A DNA stretch of 64,000 nt from CADEDH01 sp050330635 (GTDB taxonomy: Bacteria > Actinomycetota > Acidimicrobiia > Acidimicrobiales > SZUA-35). The notes below the pieces were generated by a model. That model made no database searches. It saw only the letters and a program-made list of their open reading frames with translations, and was not told where the DNA came from. Below are positions 27,192 to 36,131 of the stretch, one piece after another. A program made the position numbers and the translations under genes. The stretch spans positions 8,919 through 72,918 of the forward strand of contig JBHJNQ010000022.1 in assembly GCA_050330635.1 (NCBI GenBank), read 5' to 3'. Positions within the stretch are counted from its first letter, which is position 1; every line of letters starts with the position of its first letter.

Positions 27192-28523
27192 ATGAGCACA
27201 GACACCGGCCAGCCGTCCATCGAGGATCGCAGGGAGCGGGCAAAGGCCCAGCACCACCTGCTCCTGCGGGGCATATCGAACCGACTCGACGGGGAGTTCG
27301 GCGAGTACCTGACCCGTGACACGATCCAGCACGCCGTGGAGGACACCTACGCCGACCTCACCTCCCGGGCCAAGGTCTTGACCCACGTCCCCGCCTTCGT
27401 CGAGCGGTTCACCCGGCAACGGCTGAAGGCCCTGACCAAGAACCAGGGCCAGGTGACCGACCATCCGCCCGACGTGCTGTTCTACTGCCACCGCAACGAC
27501 GCCGTGTCCCAGATGGCGGCCGCGCTGTTCGCAGCGACGGCCGACGGACGGGCGACGACCCACTCCGCCGGCGCCACCCCGAGCGACGAGCTGCTCGACG
27601 ATGCCGTCCACGCCCTCCACGAGGTGGGAATCGAGCTCCTGGCCGAGTTTCCCAAGCCCCTCACCGAGGAGATCGAGCAGGCGGCCGACGTCATCGTCAC
27701 GCTCGACCGTCACGACGACATCCCGGTCGTCGTGACGAAGCGGCACGTCGCCTGGCGTCTCCCCGATCCCCGGCCCCAGGGCCTCGACGGGTACCGGGCC
27801 CTGCGCGACGAGTTGACGGCCCGGGTCGAGGAGCTGGCGGCGGAGATCCTCACTCCTCATCCTCCACCGACGCACCGGGCCTTCGATGCCGACCTGGCCG
27901 AGCTCGAAGCAGCCGTCGCCGCCATGGGAGAAGCGGTGGTGGCGCGGTGCCGGCGCATCGGGCCCGCCATCGCCGCCGCCGGGTCGGCCGAGCTCGGTCG
28001 CCTCGTCGACGACGACGACGCGATCGATGAGCAGGAGACGACCGTGGCCGCCCTCGCCCTGGAGCTGATCGCCCGCCGCCAGCCCGTGGCCATCGACCTG
28101 CGGACGATCCTGGCCATGCGAATGGTGGCCCTGCACCTCGAGCGGATCGCCGACGGCATCGTCGACATCGCCCGGTTCGCCCTTGCCGCACCGCCCGTCA
28201 TCGACGGCCGGCTCCCCTCCCAGCTCGACGCCATGACGTCGACCGTGGCCGACATGGCCGAGATGGCGCTGGCCGGGCTGGAAGGACGCGACACCGGCAG
28301 TGCAGCCCGCCTGGAGGACCTCGACGAGTCGATGGAGGCGCTCCATAGGTCGCTCTTCGTCGACCTCGCCACGGCCCAGGCCAGCGGCGCCGACCAGACC
28401 ACGGTGCTCGTGGTCGACCGGATCTCCCGTGCGTTGAAGCGGGCCGGTGAACACGCCCTCGACATAGCCGAGGAATCCGTCTTCCTCATCACCGGCGACC
28501 TCGTGGAGCTGGGCCGACCCTGA
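27192..28523 (+). CDS. ArsC/LMW-phosphatase-like protein fused to PhoU (degenerate P-loop)
   Basis: This 443-residue protein has three parts. Residues 1-80 form a helical bundle seen in front of actinobacterial ArsC proteins. Residues 90-215 resemble low-molecular-weight phosphatases and arsenate reductases. Residues 225-443 hold two PhoU-like helical repeats (RMVALHLERIADGIVDIARF and LVVDRISRALKRAGEHALDIAEES). In the phosphatase loop the nucleophile Cys99 remains, but Val105 stands where the anion-binding Arg belongs (C-x5-R), although Asn102, Ser106 and Gln107 are kept. The later loop keeps LPDP but has none of the cysteines of thioredoxin-type ArsC. It may therefore bind, not reduce, an oxyanion and act as a phosphate-signalling regulator through PhoU. 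Start: ATG behind GAGGAGG. Confidence 0.8.
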   Translation: MSTDTGQPSIEDRRERAKAQHHLLLRGISNRLDGEFGEYLTRDTIQHAVEDTYADLTSRAKVLTHVPAFVERFTRQRLKALTKNQGQVTDHPPDVLFYCHRNDAVSQMAAALFAATADGRATTHSAGATPSDELLDDAVHALHEVGIELLAEFPKPLTEEIEQAADVIVTLDRHDDIPVVVTKRHVAWRLPDPRPQGLDGYRALRDELTARVEELAAEILTPHPPPTHRAFDADLAELEAAVAAMGEAVVARCRRIGPAIAAAGSAELGRLVDDDDAIDEQETTVAALALELIARRQPVAIDLRTILAMRMVALHLERIADGIVDIARFALAAPPVIDGRLPSQLDAMTSTVADMAEMALAGLEGRDTGSAARLEDLDESMEALHRSLFVDLATAQASGADQTTVLVVDRISRALKRAGEHALDIAEESVFLITGDLVELGRP

Positions 28524-28572
28524 ACACGTTTTCCGACGTTTCCGGGGGTGGGGCGTCCGTCAACGCGGAGAT

Positions 28573-31299
28573 ATGCCACTACAGCCAGTGGAGTTCCGTG
28601 CCGACACCTTCGCCATGGGTCGTACCCGGCTCCCCCTACGCGCTGGTCGACCCGGATCGACATCGTCCTACCCCCTGGCCCTCGTGCTGGTGGTGCTCGC
28701 CGCCATCCCCCTACTCGCCTCCGGCTTGTACGCCATGGCCGAGGCCCGTCACGCCCAGCTCGAACAGCGCCGGGCCGCCGCCGTCGACGACGCCGTGGGC
28801 GACCTGGTGCTGCTGTCGGAGTTGCGGACCCGCCTCCTCGACGAGCGCAACTGGCACGCCGCCAGCGGGGCCATCGCCACCATCGGCCTCGATCCGGCAC
28901 AGGTGCTGGTCCTGTCGGGAATCGACCTTCCGAACGAGCTGGCGATGGCTCGAGCCCAGGTCGACGTTCTCTTCGACCACCTCGCCCTTCCCGAGATGGC
29001 GCCCGTCGAGGCCCACCTCCGGGAGGTCCGGTCGGACGGCTCGCCGGACCTTGCCGCCATCGGCGACGCCTACCGGACGCTGGAACGGGAGACCGCCGAC
29101 GTGAGCGAGCGGGTCCTCGACGAGCTCATGGTCACCGCGGGATCGATCAGCGACGCCGACGGCCTCATCGTGTCGCTCCGGGTACTCGAACAGTCGACGA
29201 TCGCCCGCCAGGCCATCTCGGCCGAATTCACGGGGTTCTTCGGTGTCCAGTTCTCCGCCCCCGCCGAACCGGACGAGCAGTTGGCGGACCTCGCATCGGC
29301 CCGGGCCGTTCGCACCAGTGCCCTCGACCAGATGGACCGGATCCTCCGTCCGTCCTCCAGTGCCCATGCCGTTCGGCAGACCATCGCCGCGTCGAGCGAG
29401 ATGGCCGATTTCGACGACGCCGTCGACCAGGTGCTCGACCACGGCCCGGCACCGGGCGTCGACGACCCCGATCGGCCCCTCGAGGCTCTGGGCGACCTGA
29501 CGAGGGTCGCCGGCGTGTTCCGATCGAGCTCGGCCAGCACCGAGCTGTTCTTCGAGCTGGTCATCGGCGCCGGCGACGACGTGCTGGCGGCGAGCAACCG
29601 GCTCAGCGCCGACGCCGCCGATCGCACCCAACGCGCCCTCGGCTCCCTCGTGGCCCTCGTCGCCTGTTCCGCCCTGCTCGTGGTCTTGGCCCGACGGTCG
29701 CTCGTCGATCCCATCGTACGGTTGAGCGACACGGCCCGCCAGATTCGCGACGGCAACCCGTCGGGCGAGCCGACCTCGCTCACGGGACCGACCGAGATCC
29801 GACACGCCACCGCCGCGCTCAACGAGGCGGCCGACCAGCTCCAGCTGGCCGAGCGCCAGGCCCTCGCCCTGGCCAACGGGGAGCTCGGCGATCCGTCGCT
29901 GGATCAACCGAGCGGCGGACAGCTGGGGGCCTCGCTCCAGCATGCGGTGCGGACCCTCGCCACCTCCCTCCACGAGCGCGAGGAGTTCCGGCGCCGCATG
30001 ACCCACGAGGCCACCCACGACGGTCTCACTCAGCTCCCCAACCGCAAAGCGGCCATCGCTCGGCTCGAACAGGGACTGGCCCGCACCAGCCGCACCGGAG
30101 CCCGCCTTGGCGTCCTGTTCGTTGACCTCGACGGCTTCAAGGACGTCAACGACCACCACGGTCACCCCATCGGCGACGCCGTCCTGCGAGTCGTGGCCCG
30201 ACGGCTCGAGAGGGCGGTCCGCCAAGGCGACCACGTGGGCCGGCTCGGGGGCGACGAGTTCGTGGTGATCGCCGAGCCGGTGATCGACGTGGACGAGGCC
30301 ATGGCGGTGGCCAACCGGGTCCAGCGGGCCCTGGCCCGGCCCATGCAGATCGACTCGCTCACCGTCACCGTCAACGCCAGCGTCGGTGTCGCCGTCAGCT
30401 CCGGCTCCGCCGCCGACGCCGGCGGTCTGCTGCGCGACGCCGACCTCGCCGTCTACCAGGCCAAGCGGGAGGGCAAAGGACAGGCGGCCCTGTGCACCGA
30501 CGAACTCCGCAGCGAGATGGTGGAACGGGCCGACATGGAGCAGGCCATCCGCAACGCCATCGCCAACGACGAGTTCGTCCTCCACTACCAGCCCATCGTG
30601 GATCGCCTCTCCGGTCGACGCACCGGCTTGGAGGCCCTCGTTCGTTGGAAGCGACCGGGGATCGGGCTCGTGGCTCCGGCGTCGTTCATCCCCTTCGCCG
30701 AGCGCAGCGACCTCATCATCGCCGTCGACAACTGGGTGCTGGCCTCGGTGGCCGAGCAGATCGTGCGATGGGAAGCGGCCGGGATGGCCGACGACGTATC
30801 GATCAGCGTCAACATCTCCGGCCGCCACCTCGACAGCAGCGACTTCGTGCACGACGTCCTCGAGCCGCTCGGCCGGTACGGGATCGACCCCACCCGTCTC
30901 GTGGTCGAGGTGACCGAGAGCGCCCTGCTCGACGACCTGACGGCGGCGGCCTCCAAGCTCAACCTGCTCCGGGCCCACGGGATCCGGACCGCCATCGACG
31001 ACTTCGGGACCGGCTACACCTCACTCGCCCACCTGAAGAGCCTTCCCGTCGACATCCTCAAGATCGACCGTTCGTTCGTCAGCGACACCGAGGCCAGCTC
31101 CCTGGTCAAGCTGATCATCGACACCGGTCATCTCCTGGGGGCGAGCGTCGTGGCCGAAGGGGTGGAGACCGCGGAGCAGGCCGACGCCCTCTCGTCGATG
31201 GGGACCGACAAGCTCCAGGGGTACCTGTTCGGCCGACCGGGCCCGGCCGAGCGGACCGCCGAGGCCATCGATCCTCCGACCGGGGTGAGCGAACGCTAG
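28573..31299 (+). CDS. Membrane GGDEF-EAL cyclic-di-GMP protein
   Basis: This 908-residue sensor has a membrane segment near residues 34-54, an extracytoplasmic helical region of about 290 residues, a second membrane segment (VALVACSALLVVLARRSLV) near 360, a HAMP-like linker (LVDPIVRLSDTARQIRDGN), a GGDEF domain with an intact RLGGDEF motif, and an EAL domain with GLEALVRW and the metal-site blocks DDFGTGYTSL and VVAEGVET. Both active sites look complete, so it may make, break or sense cyclic-di-GMP depending on input. It follows the PhoU-fusion gene by 49 bases and precedes a small protein gene by 9 bases, which suggests a shared operon. ATG at 28573 is used; an in-frame ATG at 28615 is possible. 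Confidence 0.92.
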   Translation: MPLQPVEFRADTFAMGRTRLPLRAGRPGSTSSYPLALVLVVLAAIPLLASGLYAMAEARHAQLEQRRAAAVDDAVGDLVLLSELRTRLLDERNWHAASGAIATIGLDPAQVLVLSGIDLPNELAMARAQVDVLFDHLALPEMAPVEAHLREVRSDGSPDLAAIGDAYRTLERETADVSERVLDELMVTAGSISDADGLIVSLRVLEQSTIARQAISAEFTGFFGVQFSAPAEPDEQLADLASARAVRTSALDQMDRILRPSSSAHAVRQTIAASSEMADFDDAVDQVLDHGPAPGVDDPDRPLEALGDLTRVAGVFRSSSASTELFFELVIGAGDDVLAASNRLSADAADRTQRALGSLVALVACSALLVVLARRSLVDPIVRLSDTARQIRDGNPSGEPTSLTGPTEIRHATAALNEAADQLQLAERQALALANGELGDPSLDQPSGGQLGASLQHAVRTLATSLHEREEFRRRMTHEATHDGLTQLPNRKAAIARLEQGLARTSRTGARLGVLFVDLDGFKDVNDHHGHPIGDAVLRVVARRLERAVRQGDHVGRLGGDEFVVIAEPVIDVDEAMAVANRVQRALARPMQIDSLTVTVNASVGVAVSSGSAADAGGLLRDADLAVYQAKREGKGQAALCTDELRSEMVERADMEQAIRNAIANDEFVLHYQPIVDRLSGRRTGLEALVRWKRPGIGLVAPASFIPFAERSDLIIAVDNWVLASVAEQIVRWEAAGMADDVSISVNISGRHLDSSDFVHDVLEPLGRYGIDPTRLVVEVTESALLDDLTAAASKLNLLRAHGIRTAIDDFGTGYTSLAHLKSLPVDILKIDRSFVSDTEASSLVKLIIDTGHLLGASVVAEGVETAEQADALSSMGTDKLQGYLFGRPGPAERTAEAIDPPTGVSER

Positions 31300-31308
31300 C
31301 GGTGCTCC

Positions 31309-31530
31309 ATGTCGTACCAGGTCTCCCACCCCGGTGGTCGCGCCTACGACACCTTCCCGGTCAACGCCGCCGAGGCCGAGGCGCGCCGAGCCAGCCGCTT
31401 CTTCGCCGCCGGCCACACCCCGGGCCGGGTCGACCTGGCCGCCCTCGACGCCGCCGCGGCCATGACCGAACGGGAATATCGGCGTACGCTCGACCTCCGA
31501 CGCCACCCCAGGCCCCCGGAGCGCCAATGA
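31309..31530 (+). CDS. 73-residue protein coupled to the ATP-grasp gene
   Basis: This short protein has no family I know. It is rich in Ala, Arg and Glu, begins MSYQVSHPGG, and ends in a basic, proline-containing tail (HPRPPERQ). Its stop overlaps the ATP-grasp start in ATGA, and it starts 9 bases after the GGDEF-EAL stop, so it is almost certainly translated in the operon. Its place beside a peptide-ligase-type ATP-grasp, a transglutaminase and a metallopeptidase makes it a candidate substrate or carrier peptide; that is inference. It could equally be a small partner protein. Confidence 0.6.
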   Translation: MSYQVSHPGGRAYDTFPVNAAEAEARRASRFFAAGHTPGRVDLAALDAAAAMTEREYRRTLDLRRHPRPPERQ

Positions 31531-34160
31531 CGATCAGCTCGACCGACGACGAACCCCTCGCCCGGTACGCCGTCGGGCGCGTCGCCGACGAGCTCCTCGA
31601 CGTCGACGGTCGACCCCGGGCCCATTGGACCGATCTCGCCGATACCTATCGTCGCCTCGGCCGCACCGAGCTCCGGCGACGGGCCGACGAGATCAGACTC
31701 CTGCTCGAGCAGGACGGCGTCACCTACAACCTGGGTCCGGGCCAGGGTGGTGACGAACGCCGCCGCCACCGCCCGTGGCACCTCGACCCGATCCCCCTCG
31801 TCCTGCCCCCCGACGAGTGGCGCCACCTGGAACGGGGTGTGGCCCAACGGGCCGAGCTGCTCGGCCTCGTCCTCGCCGACCTCTACGGGGGGCGCCGGCT
31901 GCTCCGCCGCCACCTCATCCCGCCGGTGATGATCCTCTCCGACCCCCAGTTCGACCGGGCGTGCGACGGCATCGTCACCCCCGGCCCCCGCCAGTTGGTG
32001 CTGGCGGCGGTCGACCTGGCCCGGGCCGGCGACGGGATGTGGCTGGCCTTCAGCCACCGCACCCAGGCCCCGTCGGGCGCCGGCTACGCCCTCGAGAACC
32101 GGCGGGTGCTGTCCCGGGTGTTTCCCTCCCTGTTCACCCGGACCGGGGTGCAACGGCTCGCCCCCTACGTTCGGGCGCTGCGCACCGCGCTGCGGGCTGC
32201 GGCCCCACCCGGGGTCGACGATCCCTCGATCGTCATCTTGTCCCCCGGCCCGCTGTCCGAGACCGCCTTCGAGCACGCATCGATCGCGGCCCAGCTCGGC
32301 TATCCCCTGGTCCAGGGTGACGATCTCGAGGTCCGGGGCGGGCGGGTCTGGCTCCGCACGGTGGGGCGCCCGGCACCGGTCGACGTCATCCTCCGCCGGG
32401 TCGACTCGTGGTTCAGCGACCCGCTCGAGCTTCGGCCGACGTCGACGCTCGGCGTGGCCGGCCTGGTCGACGCCTGCCGGACCCGGACGGTGTCGGTCAT
32501 CAACCCGCTGGGCTCGGGGGTCCTGGAGAACGCCGGCCTCCATGCCGTCCTCGACCGCCTGGCCCGTCCCCTGCTCGGTGCCGACCTCATCCTGCCCTCG
32601 GCGCCGACGTGGTGGTGCGGTGACGCCCCCGGTCGGTCCCATGTGTTGGCCAACCTGGCGTCGCTCGTGGTCCGCCCCCTCTCCCGGGGTGACCACCTCC
32701 ACACGATCGACACCAGCACCGCCTCCCGGGCCCGGCTCGACGAGCTCCGCCGCCGGATCGAGGCGCACCCCGAACAGTGGGTCGGGCAGGAGCGGATCGA
32801 GCCGGCCACCGCCCCCACGCTCGGACCTGATGGGCTCGAACCCCGGGCCACGGTGTTGCGGAGCTTCGCCGTGGCCACCGGATCCGGGTATCGGGTGATG
32901 GCCGGCGGTCTGGCCCGATCGGCCGGACCTGATCCGCACGCCCCGATCGCCAACCGGGCCGGGGCGACGGCCAAGGACGTGTGGGTGGTGGGGGCCGAGC
33001 CGGAGCGCGAGGCCGACTTCTGGCTCATGCCCCCGGAGCAGGCCGCCACCGCCACCGGCTCGGCGACACCGGCTCGGGCCGCCGAGCATCTTTTCTGGCT
33101 CGGCCGCTACGCCGAGCGGGCCGAGGCCACCGTCCGCCTGCTGCGCACGATCAACGATCGCCGAGACGAGTTCCTCACCGCCCCCGGCGGACCGGGGCAG
33201 GCGTCGCTGGCCGTGCTGCTCGAATCGCTGACCAGGATCACGGGCACCTTCCCCGGCTTCGTCGGCGACGACGCCAAGCTCCTGCTGGCCGACCCGGGAC
33301 CGGAGCTCGTGGCCCTGGCGGTCGACGGGACCCGGGCCGGCACGGTGGCCCACGCCGTCGACAACGTCTACGAGGCGATCGACGTGCTGCGGGATCAGTT
33401 GTCGATCGACACCTGGCTGGTGGTCGGGTCCCTCCAGGGTCAGCTCGACCGCCTCTCGACCCTCGCTGGCCCAGCGGCCGAGCGGGGCGAACGGGCGTCA
33501 CCGCCCGGGACCATCCCGGCCGCCGGCGGCGACGAGTCGACCGACGACGTGGTGACCAACGTGCTCAACGGCCTGCTCCAGGGCCTGCTGGCCCTCGGCG
33601 GTCTCACCAGCGAGTCGATGGTGCGCGACGACGCCTGGCAGTTCCTCGAGTCCGGCCGGCGGATCGAGCGGGCGCTGCAGGTGGCCGCCCTCGTCGGTCA
33701 CCCCCTGGCCGACGAGCGTGCGGCGGCGGCCGAGAGCCTGGTGCTCGAGTCCGTCCTGACCGCCGGGGAGAGCATCATCACCTACCGGCGACGCTACCGG
33801 TCCCGGGCCCGGGTATCGACCGTGATCGAGCTGCTCGTCTCCGATCCCGGCAACCCCCGGTCGCTCCGCTTCCAGGTGACGGCTCTCGCCTCCAGTCTGC
33901 GGGCCCTGCGGAGCGGGCCGGAGCCATCGGAGGCCGAGGCACTGGTCGAGGGCGTCGGCCGCCGCCTCGACCGTATCGATGTGGAGGCGCTCCTCGAACC
34001 CGATCCCCGGGGACGCCGCGCCGCGCTGACGGGCTTCATGGAAGCGGTGGTGGCGGACCTGCGGGCCGCCTCCGACGCCGTGACCGCAGGCTACTTCACC
34101 CGCCTCCTGCCCCAACACAGCATCCTGGCCCCCGCCGAGTCACCCCGGGAGCGTCCGTGA
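31527..34160 (+). CDS. Circularly permuted ATP-grasp fused to alpha-E domain
   Basis: This 877-residue protein opens with a circularly permuted ATP-grasp type 2 domain of about 490 residues (EIRLLLEQDGVTYN, DLYGGRRLLRRHLIPP, FSHRTQAPSGAGYALENRRV, INPLGSGVLEN). It continues with a mainly alpha-helical alpha-E domain that starts AAEHLFWLGRYAERAEATVRLL and includes WQFLESGRRIERALQ. In many bacteria these two domains are separate adjacent genes (DUF404/DUF407 and DUF403); here they are fused. The family is proposed to ligate amino acids or amines into peptide-like products using ATP, with the alpha-E, transglutaminase and peptidase partners found again here. The true start is the ATG at 31527, overlapping the small gene; the long upstream frame is a shadow. 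Confidence 0.88.
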   Translation: MTISSTDDEPLARYAVGRVADELLDVDGRPRAHWTDLADTYRRLGRTELRRRADEIRLLLEQDGVTYNLGPGQGGDERRRHRPWHLDPIPLVLPPDEWRHLERGVAQRAELLGLVLADLYGGRRLLRRHLIPPVMILSDPQFDRACDGIVTPGPRQLVLAAVDLARAGDGMWLAFSHRTQAPSGAGYALENRRVLSRVFPSLFTRTGVQRLAPYVRALRTALRAAAPPGVDDPSIVILSPGPLSETAFEHASIAAQLGYPLVQGDDLEVRGGRVWLRTVGRPAPVDVILRRVDSWFSDPLELRPTSTLGVAGLVDACRTRTVSVINPLGSGVLENAGLHAVLDRLARPLLGADLILPSAPTWWCGDAPGRSHVLANLASLVVRPLSRGDHLHTIDTSTASRARLDELRRRIEAHPEQWVGQERIEPATAPTLGPDGLEPRATVLRSFAVATGSGYRVMAGGLARSAGPDPHAPIANRAGATAKDVWVVGAEPEREADFWLMPPEQAATATGSATPARAAEHLFWLGRYAERAEATVRLLRTINDRRDEFLTAPGGPGQASLAVLLESLTRITGTFPGFVGDDAKLLLADPGPELVALAVDGTRAGTVAHAVDNVYEAIDVLRDQLSIDTWLVVGSLQGQLDRLSTLAGPAAERGERASPPGTIPAAGGDESTDDVVTNVLNGLLQGLLALGGLTSESMVRDDAWQFLESGRRIERALQVAALVGHPLADERAAAAESLVLESVLTAGESIITYRRRYRSRARVSTVIELLVSDPGNPRSLRFQVTALASSLRALRSGPEPSEAEALVEGVGRRLDRIDVEALLEPDPRGRRAALTGFMEAVVADLRAASDAVTAGYFTRLLPQHSILAPAESPRERP

Positions 34161-35041
34161 TCTACGAGCTCTCCCATGTCACCCGCTACGACTACGACGC
34201 CCCGGTGACCGCCAGCTACGCCAAGATCCACCAGCTGCCGGGCGACCTCGACGGCCAGGTCTGCCTCCGCCGGTGCCTCACCACCGAGCCCGCCCCGGAG
34301 CACCATCGTGAGCTGACCGATCACTTCGGCAACCGAGCCGCCGTCGTCGCCATCCGCGAGCCTCACCAGCAACTGGTGGTGACGAGCACGGCCGTCGTCG
34401 ACACCACCGCCCGTCCCGTGACGTTCGGCCCCGAGGGCCGGGACCGGTGGGAGGAGCACCTCGCCACCCGGCGTCCCGACGGCGACCTCACGGCGATCGA
34501 CCTGTCGATCGACTCGCCCCTCGTGGCCCGGTCCGAGGGCCTGGCCCACTTCGCCCGGCCCTCGTTCCGCCCCGGGCGCCCCCTGGCCGACGCCGTCGGC
34601 GAGCTGTCCGACCGGATCAACGCCGAGTTCACCTTCGACCCGGAGGCCACCGACGTCGACACCCCGCTCGACGAGGTGCTGACGGCGCGGCGGGGCGTGT
34701 GCCAGGACCTGGCGCACGTGCTCATCGGCTGCCTCCGCTCGCTGGGCCTGGCCGCCGCCTACGTCAGCGGGTACCTCGAGACCGAGCCGCCTCCGGGATC
34801 GGCCCGGCTCACCGGGGCCGACCGGACCCACGCCTGGGTTGGCCTGCATCTCGGTGGCGACCGGTTCATCGGCGTCGATCCCACCAACGCCCAGCTGGCC
34901 GGACCCCGCTACATCACCACCGCCAGGGGCCGGGACTACGGCGATGTCCCTCCGCTCAAGGGCGTGATCTACACCGACGCCGAGGAGAGCGAGCTGACCG
35001 TCGCCGTCGACGTGGTGCGGGCCGATACGGCCGGGCCCTGA
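34157..35041 (+). CDS. Transglutaminase-like cysteine peptidase of the ATP-grasp cluster
   Basis: This 294-residue protein begins IYELSHVTRYDY, the usual N-terminal domain of bacterial transglutaminases found with ATP-grasp/alpha-E genes. The catalytic triad is visible: Cys in RRGVCQDLAHV, His in DRTHAWVGL and Asp in IGVDPTN. It should cleave or re-form an amide bond in a peptide product of the neighbouring ATP-grasp protein; the family is cytoplasmic and has no signal peptide, as here. The GTG start overlaps the previous stop in GTGA, showing translational coupling. Confidence 0.92.
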   Translation: MIYELSHVTRYDYDAPVTASYAKIHQLPGDLDGQVCLRRCLTTEPAPEHHRELTDHFGNRAAVVAIREPHQQLVVTSTAVVDTTARPVTFGPEGRDRWEEHLATRRPDGDLTAIDLSIDSPLVARSEGLAHFARPSFRPGRPLADAVGELSDRINAEFTFDPEATDVDTPLDEVLTARRGVCQDLAHVLIGCLRSLGLAAAYVSGYLETEPPPGSARLTGADRTHAWVGLHLGGDRFIGVDPTNAQLAGPRYITTARGRDYGDVPPLKGVIYTDAEESELTVAVDVVRADTAGP

Positions 35042-35078
35042 TCGACTGCCGGCGTCGGCGCTGTGCCAAGCTCGACCC

Positions 35079-36131
35079 GTGCAGCCCTTCCATTGCGACG
35101 CCTGCGACCAGCTCCTGTTCTTCGACAACTCGACGTGTCTCTACTGCGGCTCCCCCCTCGGGTACGACCCGACCGCGCTCCGCCTTCGCACCCTGCGGAC
35201 CGATGCCGGCGACCTCGTCGCCATCGAACCCGGCGACGGTTGCGAGCGGTGGCGCCGCTGCGCCAACGTGAGCGTGGCCCGCTGCAACTGGCTCGTCCCC
35301 ACCACCGATCCCGGGATCCTGTGCCGCAGCTGCCGCCTGACCACGGTGCGACCCAACGACGGCGAGGCCGATGCCCTGATCGCCTTCGCCGACGCCGAGG
35401 CGGCCAAGCGTCGCCTCCTCCACCAGCTCCTGAGCCTCGGGCTGCCGGTCGTTTCCCAACTCGACGACGCCAAACGGGGGGTGGCGTTCGAGCTGCTGTC
35501 GTCACGGGGGCAGAACGTGATCACCGGCCACGAGGACGGTCGGATCACCCTCGACCTGTCCGAATCCGATGGTGCCCACCGCGAGTTCGTCCGCCAACAG
35601 CTGGGCGAGGCCTATCGGACGGTGCTGGGACATCTCCGACACGAGATCGGCCACTACTACTGGCCCCAGCTGGTGGTCGACGTTGGTCGGCTGACGGAGT
35701 TCCGGGACCTGTTCGGCGACGAGCGGGTCTCGTACGAGGAAGCCAAGGCAGGCCACTACGGCGCCGACGATGGCGACGATGCCTCGTGGGCCGACGGCCA
35801 CGTGAGCCGGTACGCCACCATGCACCCGTGGGAGGACTGGGCCGAGACGTTCGCCCACTACCTCCACATCGATGACGGGGTGGACACCGCCCGCACGTTC
35901 GGTGTGACCGTGGGCCAGCCGTCGAGCTCGGCCGGCCGCGCCGCCACCCCGGGGTCGTCGGCGCTGGCGGTGGCGTCGATCGTGGCCGACTGGCTCGGTC
36001 TCACCGTCGCCCTCAACGGCCTGTCCCGCTCGATCGGGGAAGGCGACCTGTACCCGTTCGTGCTCTCCCAACGTGTCATCGAGAAGCTCGACTTCGTCCA
36101 CCGTTGCCTCCCCCGCCGGAACCGCGGCTGA
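35079..36131 (+). CDS. Zinc-ribbon metallopeptidase of the ATP-grasp cluster
   Basis: This 350-residue protein has an N-terminal zinc ribbon (CDACDQLLFFDNSTCLYCGS and further CxxC pairs CANVSVARC and CRSC) and then a metallopeptidase domain with the zinc motif HEIGHYYW near residue 190 and a likely third ligand in HPWEDWAETFAHYLH. It corresponds to the putative zinc-binding peptidase family often found with circularly permuted ATP-grasp, alpha-E and transglutaminase genes. The GTG at 35079 lies 37 bases after the transglutaminase stop. It is the last gene of the co-directional run. Confidence 0.88.
   Translation: MQPFHCDACDQLLFFDNSTCLYCGSPLGYDPTALRLRTLRTDAGDLVAIEPGDGCERWRRCANVSVARCNWLVPTTDPGILCRSCRLTTVRPNDGEADALIAFADAEAAKRRLLHQLLSLGLPVVSQLDDAKRGVAFELLSSRGQNVITGHEDGRITLDLSESDGAHREFVRQQLGEAYRTVLGHLRHEIGHYYWPQLVVDVGRLTEFRDLFGDERVSYEEAKAGHYGADDGDDASWADGHVSRYATMHPWEDWAETFAHYLHIDDGVDTARTFGVTVGQPSSSAGRAATPGSSALAVASIVADWLGLTVALNGLSRSIGEGDLYPFVLSQRVIEKLDFVHRCLPRRNRG

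Noticed and set aside
28711..30978. 755-codon reverse open frame
   Set aside because: It is a complement of the GGDEF-EAL gene and has no family resemblance.
30492..31526. N-terminal extension of the ATP-grasp frame
   Set aside because: It is an Arg/Pro-rich shadow of the EAL domain. The ATG at 31527 with its 4-base overlap is the start.
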